A stretch of 64,000 nt of DNA, from positions 23,914 to 87,913 of the forward strand of contig NZ_BOPZ01000016.1 of assembly GCF_018332455.1 (NCBI RefSeq), read 5' to 3'. Shown here piece by piece: positions 55,947 to 64,000 of the stretch; position 1 is the first letter of the stretch, and each line of letters begins with the position of its first letter. This DNA is from Clostridium polyendosporum (lineage in GTDB: Bacteria; Bacillota; Clostridia; Clostridiales; Clostridiaceae). The position numbers and the translations under genes were made by a program. A model generated the notes under the pieces. The model did no database searches. It saw only the letters and a list, made by a program, of their open reading frames with translations, and had not been told where the DNA came from.

Positions 55947-57224
55947 TTATTTTACTATATCTACTCCCATGTATGGTCTTAATGCTTCTGGTATAACTAC
56001 ACTTCCATCTGCTTGTTGGAAGTTTTCAAGAATAGCTGCTACAGTTCTTCCTATAGCTACTCCTGATCCATTTAATGTGTGTACGAATTGTGGCTTATCT
56101 TTAGGATTATCTTTATATTTAATATTAGCTCTTCTTGCTTGGAATTCTTCAAAATTTGAACAGCTTGAAATCTCAACATATCTGTTATAACTTGGCATCC
56201 AAACTTCAATATCAAACTTAAGAGCTGCAGTAAATCCTAAATCTCCTTTACATATTCTAACTATTCTATATGGTATTCCTAAGCCTTGTAGTACTGATTC
56301 TGCATCCTTAACAAGGTTATCTAGTTCTTGATATGATTGTTCTGGTTTACAGAACTTAACTAATTCAACTTTATTGAATTGATGTTGTCTTATAAGACCT
56401 CTTGTATCTCTTCCAGCTGAACCTGCTTCTGCTCTAAAACATGCACTGTATGCTACATGCTTTATTGGAAGTTCATCTCCCTTTAATATTTCATCTCTAT
56501 ACATATTAGTTACAGGGACCTCTGCAGTTGGTATTAAGAAGTATCCATTATTCTCAACCTTGAAAGCATCTTCTTCAAACTTTGGAAGCTGTCCTGTTCC
56601 TGTCATACTATCTCTATTAACCATAAATGGTACAAAAAGTTCTGTATATCCATTTTCCCCAGTATGCTTATCAAGGAAGTAATTTATTATCGCTCTTTCA
56701 AGTCTAGCTCCTAACCCCTTATACATAGTAAATCTTGACCCTGTTATCTTTCCTGCTCTTTCAAAATCTAAAAGATTAAGATCTGCCCCTATGTCCCAGT
56801 GTGCCTTTGGATCAAAATCAAACTTTGTTGGCTCTCCCCATCTTTTTATTTCAACATTATCTTCATCTGTATCTCCATCTGGAACTGCAGGATTTGGAAT
56901 ATTAGGGATTCTAAGCATGATATAATTTATTTTTTCATCTATTTCAGATACCTTGGCATCATCTTCTTTTATCTTGTCTCCAAGAGTTCTCATCTCTTCC
57001 ATTATAGGAGTTACATCTTCTCCAGCCTTCTTTCTCTTTGGTATTTCAGCTGAAACTTGATTTCTCTTACTCTTTAAAGCTTCAACCTCGACAAGTATAC
57101 TTCTTCTTTCCTCATCTAAAGCTATTACTTCATCAATTACAGATACATTAAAATCTTCTCCTCTATTTAATAAAGCAGCCTTTATTTCTTCTGTGTTAGT
57201 TCTTATTCTTTTTAAATCTAGCAT
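55947..57224 (-). CDS. serS: seryl-tRNA synthetase
   Basis: A 425-aa class II synthetase with the N-terminal tRNA-binding coiled coil (about 28-105) and catalytic domain. Motif 2 includes [26 protein letters not shown] in two parts, and motif 3 the late [17 protein letters not shown]. It charges serine tRNAs, of which five genes are here. The frame opens at 57242, but AAAGGAGATAGTCAA precedes the ATG at 57222-57224. A serine T-box lies upstream. Confidence 0.96.
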   Translation of the reverse strand: MLDLKRIRTNTEEIKAALLNRGEDFNVSVIDEVIALDEERRSILVEVEALKSKRNQVSAEIPKRKKAGEDVTPIMEEMRTLGDKIKEDDAKVSEIDEKINYIMLRIPNIPNPAVPDGDTDEDNVEIKRWGEPTKFDFDPKAHWDIGADLNLLDFERAGKITGSRFTMYKGLGARLERAIINYFLDKHTGENGYTELFVPFMVNRDSMTGTGQLPKFEEDAFKVENNGYFLIPTAEVPVTNMYRDEILKGDELPIKHVAYSACFRAEAGSAGRDTRGLIRQHQFNKVELVKFCKPEQSYQELDNLVKDAESVLQGLGIPYRIVRICKGDLGFTAALKFDIEVWMPSYNRYVEISSCSNFEEFQARRANIKYKDNPKDKPQFVHTLNGSGVAIGRTVAAILENFQQADGSVVIPEALRPYMGVDIVK

Positions 57225-57351
57225 TTGACTATCTCCTTTCATAGTAACTATTTGTTATACAAATATTAAATTTTCTAGTTTAACTCATAAAAATTAAATG
57301 TTAAATTTATTCTATAGTAATTTTACTTTAAAAATAAACTATTTTTAGCAA

Positions 57352-57565
57352 AACAAAAAAGCCCTTCTTCCCCATAGGGACGAAAGACTCCGCGTTGCCA
57401 CCCTAATTGATAGTAAAAACTATCCTCTTAATTATAATATAACGGTAAATCCGTACTACTCATCGTAGTCCCTCAGAGGTGGATTCACAATGTACAAGTA
57501 TCGGTTCACACCAACCACCGACTCTCTGAAATCTTAAACACTACTACTAACCTCTTCGTCAGTTT
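57352..57565 (-). promoter_or_regulatory. T-box riboswitch of serS, UCC specifier
   Basis: The conserved T-box AGGGTGGCAACGCGG is at 57404-57389. It is followed by a G/C-rich terminator hairpin containing GTCCC/GGGGA and a TTTTTT run (to about 57352). Stem I begins near GACGAAGAGG. Its specifier loop has the AGTA side and GAA-TCC-A, placing a UCC serine codon at 57483-57481. Uncharged tRNA-Ser should favour the antiterminator and raise serS expression. Length and order of parts are typical. Confidence 0.92.
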
Positions 57566-57684
57566 AAATATAGAATTTTAATATATTATATATATTTATT
57601 TTCCCATTGTCAATAATTCAAATTAATTCCTGCAAATTAAAAACAAGCTAATTATAAATAACTACTGCAATTCAATATTATATA

Positions 57685-57921
57685 CTAACTTTCCTTAGGA
57701 ATATTTTTAGTACATATTATATCTACTCCTGTATTTAATATATTCTTGCATATAATATCTCCTATCTTAGTAGGTACACCTACATAAACCCTGCTTAATA
57801 TCTTTGAAATCTCAAGCCAGAGTTGTTTATCTACAGGTTTACTACTCTTAACAGAAACTACATTAAACTTGCTTGAACCTTTAATCCTAATAACAGTTGT
57901 AAAAATATCCTCACTCTTCAA
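57685..57921 (-). CDS. DUF1667 protein lacking its N-terminal cysteine region
   Basis: This 78-aa protein matches the C-terminal part of DUF1667 (IFTTVIRIKG, VKSSKPV, VPTKIGDIICKNILNTGVDI). The family usually has about 120 residues with an N-terminal CxxC-rich part, which is missing here. The start is TTG at 57919-57921 with AGAGGAGG upstream, so the short form is likely real. It is 135 bp downstream of a GlpA-like oxidoreductase gene, the usual neighbour of DUF1667. Confidence 0.72.
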   Translation of the reverse strand: MKSEDIFTTVIRIKGSSKFNVVSVKSSKPVDKQLWLEISKILSRVYVGVPTKIGDIICKNILNTGVDIICTKNIPKES

Positions 57922-58056
57922 AGTGATTCCTCCTCTGAAGTTCTTATATTTTTATGACAGTAACATAATAAATAACCTTAAAATTTTTAAAAGTTATTAT
58001 AGATAACTTTACTTCCTTAAATTTATTATAGCTTAGCTTATATAAAAATAATTTTA

Positions 58057-59451
58057 CTACATATCATTAAATTCTTTAATTCTGGATGCTAAAACCTTAG
58101 AGTTTTTAGAATCCCCAACAATCTCTGTAGGTTTCTTATCCATTTCCCTTGCTAGAATATCTATTATCTTACTTATGCAATATGCACCATGACAATTACC
58201 GAATGTGGCTCCCGTTCTTCTCTTTACTCCTTCAACAGTTCTTGCTCCTAGAGGCCTTCTTATAGCATCTACAATTTCCCCCTCAGAAACTTTATTACAT
58301 AAACATATAATTTTTCCATATCTCTTATCCAAAGAAATTGCTTCATTTCTCTGTTCCTTTGTCATATCCCTAAATCTATAAAAATCTCTTCTTTTATCTA
58401 TAAAATTCTTCTTAAGAGTAGAACTTAAATTACTAACAACAGTTTCACACAGCATTTTGCCTAAAGAAGGAGCAATAGTTATCTCTGCATAATGTTTTCC
58501 TGTAACCTTTATATAACCTTTTGTACTATTACTATCATCTATAAACATCAAATCTTTACTATAGTTATCATAAAATATACTATTTACGTCATCCTTTGTC
58601 ACTTCTGGAATAAGATTTGATGCCTCCTCAAGCAACTCCTTAAAACCTAAGGACTTATTAGTATTGATACCAATAAGTGTTCCTCCTGAAAGGGTTGGAA
58701 CTTGATTTATTAGATTATCCTCGCCTTTAACCTTCATAACGACATTTGAAAGTCTACATTTAAATTTCTCATCTAAAAGAAGATACTGTATTCTATTATG
58801 ATCATTCTTAATTGTACTTCTACTTAAATCTATAGTGTAATTATCTCCAGGTATTGTGTTAATAACAACTCTACAAGTAAATTTATTTTTATTTGTAGTA
58901 ACCTTAAAACCCTTAGTAATCTTTTGAATATCTTGCACAATCTCCTCTAACCTAAAAATAACACCGTTATCAAAAGCAACTTCAGCATATGCTATAGCTA
59001 AGTCATAAGGACATATTACTGCTGTATTACCTGAGTATAATGCCTTCTTTACATTAATTTTTAAATGAGGTTCTATATCATAAACTGCTTTATCATCTAT
59101 TAAATATATATTTTCTATACCTCTTTTTTTTGCTCTATTATACATATCCTCAAGTATCTTAACGCCTTCTTCATCCTGCACTATCTTAAGTGATCCTACT
59201 CTTTTAAAAGGAACATTAAATTTCTTTGTTATATCAAATAGCATAGAATTACCTATATGTTCAAGTTTACTCATAAGATCATCTTTAGTTTCAGAACCAT
59301 CAAATACAATAGCTGTATTTACTAAGGATATATCATCAGCAATATCATAATCTTTTTCAATAACAGCAATATTTAAGTTATATTTTGATAATTCATAAGC
59401 AGCAGCACATCCTATAATACCACCACCTAATATCAAAACATCATAATCCAT
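58057..59451 (-). CDS. GlpA-like FAD-dependent oxidoreductase with BFD-type [2Fe-2S] domain
   Basis: A 464-aa DAO-family flavoprotein. The FAD motif GGGIIG (9-14) is at the N-terminus. A C-terminal BFD-like domain (about 385-440) has CLC and GNCHGAYC, which would hold a [2Fe-2S] cluster. Relatives act on glycerol-3-phosphate, sometimes as part of a three-gene GlpA/NAD-FAD oxidoreductase/DUF1667 set. The middle gene is absent here. The ribosome site is TTAGGAGG. The true substrate is not known. Confidence 0.82.
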   Translation of the reverse strand: MDYDVLILGGGIIGCAAAYELSKYNLNIAVIEKDYDIADDISLVNTAIVFDGSETKDDLMSKLEHIGNSMLFDITKKFNVPFKRVGSLKIVQDEEGVKILEDMYNRAKKRGIENIYLIDDKAVYDIEPHLKINVKKALYSGNTAVICPYDLAIAYAEVAFDNGVIFRLEEIVQDIQKITKGFKVTTNKNKFTCRVVINTIPGDNYTIDLSRSTIKNDHNRIQYLLLDEKFKCRLSNVVMKVKGEDNLINQVPTLSGGTLIGINTNKSLGFKELLEEASNLIPEVTKDDVNSIFYDNYSKDLMFIDDSNSTKGYIKVTGKHYAEITIAPSLGKMLCETVVSNLSSTLKKNFIDKRRDFYRFRDMTKEQRNEAISLDKRYGKIICLCNKVSEGEIVDAIRRPLGARTVEGVKRRTGATFGNCHGAYCISKIIDILAREMDKKPTEIVGDSKNSKVLASRIKEFNDM

Positions 59452-59532
59452 TTTAACCTCCTAATAGTAATGCATAATAAATAATTTAATAAAATTATAT
59501 CATATTTTACCTAATAAAAAGATAGTAAAAAC

Positions 59533-59565
59533 CTCACTATTCTCTAGCAATAAAAGAATAGTGAG
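59533..59565 (-). terminator. terminator of the UPF0182 gene
   Basis: CTCACTATTCT pairs perfectly with AGAATAGTGAG, followed by GTTTTT on the minus strand. Confidence 0.8.
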
Positions 59566-59595
59566 ATTCTTGTCTTGTTAAAAATAATAAGAATA

Positions 59596-62268
59596 TTATT
59601 TATTACTTAAATTACCAAGCATTTCTCCTAATTGTTTTATATACTCCCCATAGGTAGACCAATCTCCAGACTTTTGAGCTTCAATAGCTTTATCATAAAG
59701 ATCTTTTGCTTTCTTTATATCTTCATTATTCTCAATCTTTATCTGTGAAGATTCATTAATAGGTAAATTTCCACCCTCTACCTGAGGTGAATATTTAAAT
59801 AACTTTTCTAATGCCTTTTCTACTGTTTCTGCTCCTACAATTCTTTCACCATCTGAAATTATTATCTTCTTAACTTCTGGCATAGATTTCTCAACATCTG
59901 CTTTTAAATAAATTGTTTCAAGGTAAAATAAGGAGTCATTTATAGGTATTATAACTGTATCTCCATATTCAACTTTAGATCCTTTTCCCTGCCATAAGCT
60001 TATCTCTTTTGATATCTCTGAGTCAGATAAAATTTTATTTTTTAATAAGTATGGGCTTAATATAGTCTTCTGTGGAGGGAACTTATACATTACTAGTTTT
60101 CCATAGTTTTGTCCATCCATTCTTCCTCCGAGCAAAGCTACCATATTTTGTTTTCCTTTCATATTAAAATACTCAAAAAGAATCATCTCTATATTTTTTT
60201 CTTCTGGCAGCCTTGTCATTAAGTAAAGAGACTCATTTGTTCCCTCTTTACCCTCTACATTCACAATATTAGATGAAACTTCCCAAAGATCCTCTTGAGT
60301 AAAAAATACTATTGGATTAGTCATATGATATTTTCCTAAAACATCACACTGTACTTTAAATAAATCTTGAGGGTACTTAAAGTGATCCTTTAGCTTTTTA
60401 GGCATTTGATCTGAATTTTTAAATAAGCCCTTAAATATCTTAGAGTAACTTAATGCTATAGGATCTTGTTCATCTACTATATAAAAATCAGTATTTCCAT
60501 TATAAGCATCAACTGTAACCTTAATAGAATTTCTAACATAATTTATGCTATTATATGGTTGTGAATACGGATATTTATCAGAAGTAGTATAGGCATCTAT
60601 TATCCAAAATAATCTTCCATCATTTGTAACTAAATATGGGTCACTATCGTAACTTAAAAATGGTGCTATTTTTTTTACTCTTTCTATTATATTTTTATTA
60701 ATAAGAATTTTACTATCTGAGTTCACATCTCCTGATAACAATATTCTTATATTGCCTTCATAAATAGAATAAAGTAACCTATTAAACCAACTTATCTTTA
60801 TTCCTGCTGAGCCATTGTATTTTATAGTTTGGTTTTCTCCTCCCTTTGGATAATCAAGTTCTTCAACTTTCGTATTTACTATAGCATAATCATTAGAACC
60901 TTCACCAAAATATATTCTTGGATTATCTAAGCTAATATCTGTTAAATTCTCTGTAGGTATATCTTTCATAACAAAATCAGGTTGTCCATCTAATGTTACA
61001 GAATTAACCTTACTCATAGCTACGCCATATCCATGCGTATACCTTAAATGTTTATTTTGCCAAGTAGTTATATTACTATTATCTAATTCTCTTGGTGCTA
61101 TAAATACTTGCGTATAATTATTATTAAAGTAATATCTGTCTGTATCTGCATCTAAAAATTCATAATAATTCTTTATTACTTGAACCTGATTATAGAAATT
61201 AAGTACTGGACTTATAGAATTTACTTTAAGATTTGATATTATATCTTTATTATTATTAAGCTGATTATTATCTAAACTATTTTTAGGTTCAAAATTATTT
61301 TCTTTAATGTTGTCAATATTAAAAGCCTTTCTTGTTGCTTCTATATTATTACTAATATAATTTTTTTCAAATTCCATCTCATTTGATTTTACTATAAATT
61401 GTTGAACAAATATTGCCAATATAGGTTCTAAAATTATAAGGCCTATTATAATACTTACTACTGTAGCTACATGTTTAAATCTTCCTTTAAATATACTTAT
61501 GAATACTATAACGGATGAAATTAAACTAACTACTGTAATTATTTTATAAAATAAAAGTGTTATCTTAACATCTGTATATCCTGCTCCAAAAACAATTCCA
61601 CTTGAGCTATATAATAGATAATAAGATTTTAATATATACCCTCCAGCAATCATAATCATTAAAATAGATGACACTATTGCTAGTTGAGTTCCTGCAAAAC
61701 TTTTAAGTGTTTGTCCTCTTGAAACACGCCAGTTATCTATACTTATAACGTTATTTTTCAACCTTACTAAAACAAAAGTTATTAAAGTTATTATACCTAT
61801 AATAACTAAAATAGATATTAATACATTATAAATTGATTGGATTAATGGGAGCTTAAATACATAAAAAGATATATCTTTATTAAAGACAGGATCATTTACC
61901 CGAAATGGTTCAGAGTTAGTGAATTGAAGTATTCTATACCAATAAGTAGATGCAATCATAAATGACATGAAAATAGAAATTATAAGTGTACTTACAACTA
62001 TAATCCTATTAATTGACTTTCTTCTATTTTGTTCTATAAACACTGTAAATTTTTTTGTAATGTTTTTGCTATAAAGATATATTGTAGCGAAACAAATCGC
62101 AAATATTGGAATTATAAGTTTTAAGGTTGCAACTAGTCTGGTAAAGTAAACACTAAGGTATCTCATTTCACTAAACCACTGAATATTTACTATAAGATTA
62201 GAAGATAAAAATATAATCATTAAGAAACAAAATAATGCTGCTATAATGAACCAGAACTTTTTTATCAC
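59596..62268 (-). CDS. UPF0182 (COG1615) large membrane protein
   Basis: This 890-aa protein has seven N-terminal helices (to about 300) and a large extracytoplasmic region. Family stretches include NDPVFNKDISFYVFKLPL, YTHGYGVAMSKVN, DIPTENLT, and YTTSDKYPYSQPYNSINYVRNS. Near the end it shows QDLFKVQCDVLGKYHMTNP and a Gln/Glu/Lys-rich tail. It is a conserved Firmicute and actinobacterial family of unknown role. The ribosome site is AAGGTG. It is single and followed by a terminator. Confidence 0.88.
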   Translation of the reverse strand: MIKKFWFIIAALFCFLMIIFLSSNLIVNIQWFSEMRYLSVYFTRLVATLKLIIPIFAICFATIYLYSKNITKKFTVFIEQNRRKSINRIIVVSTLIISIFMSFMIASTYWYRILQFTNSEPFRVNDPVFNKDISFYVFKLPLIQSIYNVLISILVIIGIITLITFVLVRLKNNVISIDNWRVSRGQTLKSFAGTQLAIVSSILMIMIAGGYILKSYYLLYSSSGIVFGAGYTDVKITLLFYKIITVVSLISSVIVFISIFKGRFKHVATVVSIIIGLIILEPILAIFVQQFIVKSNEMEFEKNYISNNIEATRKAFNIDNIKENNFEPKNSLDNNQLNNNKDIISNLKVNSISPVLNFYNQVQVIKNYYEFLDADTDRYYFNNNYTQVFIAPRELDNSNITTWQNKHLRYTHGYGVAMSKVNSVTLDGQPDFVMKDIPTENLTDISLDNPRIYFGEGSNDYAIVNTKVEELDYPKGGENQTIKYNGSAGIKISWFNRLLYSIYEGNIRILLSGDVNSDSKILINKNIIERVKKIAPFLSYDSDPYLVTNDGRLFWIIDAYTTSDKYPYSQPYNSINYVRNSIKVTVDAYNGNTDFYIVDEQDPIALSYSKIFKGLFKNSDQMPKKLKDHFKYPQDLFKVQCDVLGKYHMTNPIVFFTQEDLWEVSSNIVNVEGKEGTNESLYLMTRLPEEKNIEMILFEYFNMKGKQNMVALLGGRMDGQNYGKLVMYKFPPQKTILSPYLLKNKILSDSEISKEISLWQGKGSKVEYGDTVIIPINDSLFYLETIYLKADVEKSMPEVKKIIISDGERIVGAETVEKALEKLFKYSPQVEGGNLPINESSQIKIENNEDIKKAKDLYDKAIEAQKSGDWSTYGEYIKQLGEMLGNLSNK

Positions 62269-62324
62269 TTTAACACCTTCTTTAAATAATTAATAATAAC
62301 TTAATGTAATATTTATATTAAAAG

Positions 62325-62843
62325 CTATTCTGATATCAAATATTGTTTTTTCTTAAGTTCCTTAAGTATATTACTCATATCTTCTTCTGATTCTGTGGAT
62401 ATAGTGTGAATATGAACTCCCCCAGTTAGAACCGAAAGTGGTTGTGCATTAATTTCCTTAAACTTTTTCATAAACTTATTTAATTCATTAAGATTTCTTA
62501 TCATCAGCATTGCTCTTATTTCACCATAAAGAGGATGTTCTACTATTACATCTTCTATTATGCCTCCATAACTTACAATCATTTTCAACTCATTTTCTAC
62601 TTCATCTATACCATGATTTACGGCTATTATTTTTTTGATCTTGTTAGTAATATTTTTTTTCATAATATATCCATCTGGCGTTGCAATTATATTATGTCCT
62701 TCTGCTCTTAAAATTGCTATATCCTTAACTATTATTTGCCTTGTTACCGCAAATTCACTAGCTAAGTTAGTACCTTTTTGAGGTTCAGAAGTTTTTTTAA
62801 GACTCTTTAATATAGCTTCTCTTCTTAAGTTTGATTGCCCCAT
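62325..62843 (-). CDS. niaR: NiaR-type transcriptional repressor (HTH_11 plus 3H domain)
   Basis: This 172-aa repressor has an HTH_11 domain at the N-terminus (NLRREAILKSLKK...GTNLASEFAVTRQIIVKDI) and a 3H domain binding nicotinic acid and a metal. The 3H histidines are seen in AVNHGI, VEHPLYG and GGVHIHTIS. It controls NAD salvage genes, none of which is in the window. The ribosome site is GGAGGGA. It lies 27 bp downstream of the HD-domain gene and is probably cotranscribed. Confidence 0.88.
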   Translation of the reverse strand: MGQSNLRREAILKSLKKTSEPQKGTNLASEFAVTRQIIVKDIAILRAEGHNIIATPDGYIMKKNITNKIKKIIAVNHGIDEVENELKMIVSYGGIIEDVIVEHPLYGEIRAMLMIRNLNELNKFMKKFKEINAQPLSVLTGGVHIHTISTESEEDMSNILKELKKKQYLISE

Positions 62844-62870
62844 AACATCCCTCCTGTTTTATTTTTTAAT

Positions 62871-63377
62871 CTAATTTTTATCATCACTATACTTTAAAAT
62901 CTTTAACATTTTATTATCTATAGGTACATTTGTATGATGTTTTTCAATAACATCTAAAAAATCTTTAGAGTAATTATATTTTTTTAATATATTAACTCCC
63001 TTTTGTGCATGATTATAATAAGCATCAATCACTTTTATATTATTATACTTTCTTATTCTTCCCTTTGTTGATTTATCTAATAATACCATTATAGATTTCT
63101 CAATAGTATTTAAAGATCCTTCACTCTTTCCTATATCATGAAGCAAAGCTACTTTTGCAAACTTATCTTGATCTATACTTTCCTTATCTACACTTACTTC
63201 TAACATAGCTAAAGCATCCTTTGATACCCTTATAGAATGATGTTTATCACTTTTTCTTAATTTATTAAAAATTTTTTTTTCTTCTTCATTTAAATATTTA
63301 TTTATGAAATTTTTATCTATTTTTTTAAAATGGCAACTTATTGCCCACCAAAATTGCTTTATTCTATAAAAAGACAT
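62871..63377 (-). CDS. HD-domain phosphohydrolase-like protein
   Basis: A 168-aa small HD-domain protein with HSIRVSKDA (His48), LLHDIGKSEGS (HD 89-90) and HHTNVPID late. Relatives hydrolyse nucleotides, but the substrate is unknown. It is the first gene before niaR. The ribosome site is AAGGGGA. Confidence 0.78.
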   Translation of the reverse strand: MSFYRIKQFWWAISCHFKKIDKNFINKYLNEEEKKIFNKLRKSDKHHSIRVSKDALAMLEVSVDKESIDQDKFAKVALLHDIGKSEGSLNTIEKSIMVLLDKSTKGRIRKYNNIKVIDAYYNHAQKGVNILKKYNYSKDFLDVIEKHHTNVPIDNKMLKILKYSDDKN

Positions 63378-63508
63378 ATTTTTTCCCCTTTATTGTAAAT
63401 AGTTTTCTACTCAAAACATATCAATTATAGTACTTCCTATTAATAATTATAATATACTGATTTATTTAATGTATAGAGAAAAATAAATCATCTTATTATA
63501 AAACAAAA

Positions 63509-63534
63509 AAGCTATGAACTTTCGTTCATAGCTT
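63509..63534 (-). terminator. terminator of the rRNA operon
   Basis: AAGCTATGAAC pairs perfectly with GTTCATAGCTT around a GAAA tetraloop, followed by TTTTG. It ends the rrn-tRNA transcript. Confidence 0.88.
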
Positions 63535-63539
63535 TTATT

Positions 63540-63615
63540 TGGTGGAGATAAAGAGATTCGAACTCTTGACCCCCTGCGTGCAAGGCAGGTGCTCTCCCAA
63601 CTGAGCTATACCCCC
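63540..63615 (-). tRNA. tRNA-Ala (anticodon TGC)
   Basis: A 76-nt cloverleaf with encoded CCA, acceptor GGGGGTA, and anticodon loop CT-TGC-AC. Confidence 0.95.
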
Positions 63616-63618
63616 AAA

Positions 63619-63695
63619 TGGTGGACCTTCAGGGACTCGAACCCCGGACCAACCGGTTATGAGCCGGTTGCTCTAACCAACTGAGCTAAAGATCC
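63619..63695 (-). tRNA. tRNA with CAT anticodon (Met, or Ile2 if lysidine-modified)
   Basis: A 77-nt cloverleaf with encoded CCA, acceptor GGATCTT and anticodon loop CT-CAT-AA. It lies between 5S rRNA and tRNA-Ala. Initiator features are absent. Elongator Met and Ile2 cannot be separated by eye. Confidence 0.92.
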
Positions 63696-63703
63696 ATATA
63701 CTA

Positions 63704-63823
63704 ACCTGGCAACCTCCTACTCTCCCACACAGTCGCCCGTGCAGTACCATCGGCCTCTTAGAGCTTAACCATCGTGTTCGGTATGGGAACGAGTGTATCC
63801 TCTAAAAGCATCATCACCAGATA
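63704..63823 (-). rRNA. rrf: 5S ribosomal RNA
   Basis: About 120 nt. It contains TTCCCATACCGAACACGATGG and ends in a stem closing with CCAGGT, as in Firmicute 5S rRNA. It precedes two tRNA genes in the operon. Confidence 0.95.
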
Positions 63824-63928
63824 TCAAACTTACATTTCGTATTATACTGTATTGACACAATATTGTCAATATTTTTTTGAAAGATTATTGTTCTTTCAAA
63901 ATTGCACATAAGTTTTAGCCTTTTTATT

Positions 63929-64000
63929 GGTCAAGCCCTCGACCTATTAGTATCAGTCAGCTCAACATGTTACCATGCTTACACCTCTGACCTATCAACC
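63929..64000 (-). rRNA. rrl: 23S ribosomal RNA, 3' end (partial)
   Basis: The last 72 nt of 23S include GACTGATACTAATAGGTCG and GAGGGCTTGACC at the 3' end. The rest lies beyond the right edge. Confidence 0.94.

Overview
The window is low-G+C, AT-rich Gram-positive DNA with strong Shine-Dalgarno sites, a serS T-box, a gamma-SASP-like spore protein, psd, AddAB, KimA-like and CNNM genes. Together these point to Clostridium sensu stricto; I cannot name a species. Most genes are on the minus strand. The right end is the 3' end of a minus-strand rRNA operon (23S end, 5S, tRNA-CAT, tRNA-Ala), and serS with serine tRNAs lies just inside it. In several clostridia this arrangement sits near oriC, so the origin is probably to the right (inference).

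Layout: 1-4141, lgt (partial) and a YcgQ/YcgR-type permease pair with two G3E GTPases, one degenerate. 4492-8216, a KimA-like K+ importer divergent from a SulP anion transporter. 8299-13866, tRNA-Ser(CGA), DedA, a class V aminotransferase, tadA, a CNNM/CorC protein, tRNA-Arg(CCT) and a pyridoxal kinase with a structured leader. 14172-19812, psd, a zinc ribbon protein, a stand-alone Card1-like CARF/PD-(D/E)XK nuclease, and several very small genes (DUF1292, gamma-SASP-like, MTH1187-like, a ribbon-helix-helix-like peptide). 20067-22918, a sulfur module (two half-size YeeE/YedE permeases, TusA, and a TrxB-thioredoxin fusion with a damaged thioredoxin site) that by eye is richer in G+C than its surroundings. 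22985-32266, a lipoprotein, an unknown membrane protein, tRNA-Arg(ACG), Nramp, DegV and sbcDC. 32752-36276, glnA with a promoter and leader terminator, a downstream ANTAR protein, and pepT. 36293-44441, two DUF1189 paralogs, an L,D-transpeptidase, yhaM, cca, an AEC carrier and a ClC protein. 44526-51802, addBA. 52000-63377, small enzymes, two copies of a tRNA-Ser(TGA)-tRNA-Ser(GCT) pair flanking a nucleotidyltransferase, serS with its T-box, a reduced GlpA-like/DUF1667 locus, a UPF0182 protein, niaR and an HD protein.

Several parts appear to work together. The ANTAR protein, which has an Asn in place of the phospho-acceptor Asp, is well placed to antiterminate the glnA leader. The YeeE-TusA-YeeE genes probably import and relay a reduced sulfur species such as thiosulfate. 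SbcCD and AddAB are DNA-end processing machines. A family of about 60-bp intergenic repeats forming two hairpins followed by an AGCAAATAAA-like tail recurs at about nine places, mostly just downstream of genes. No CRISPR array or intact insertion sequence was seen.
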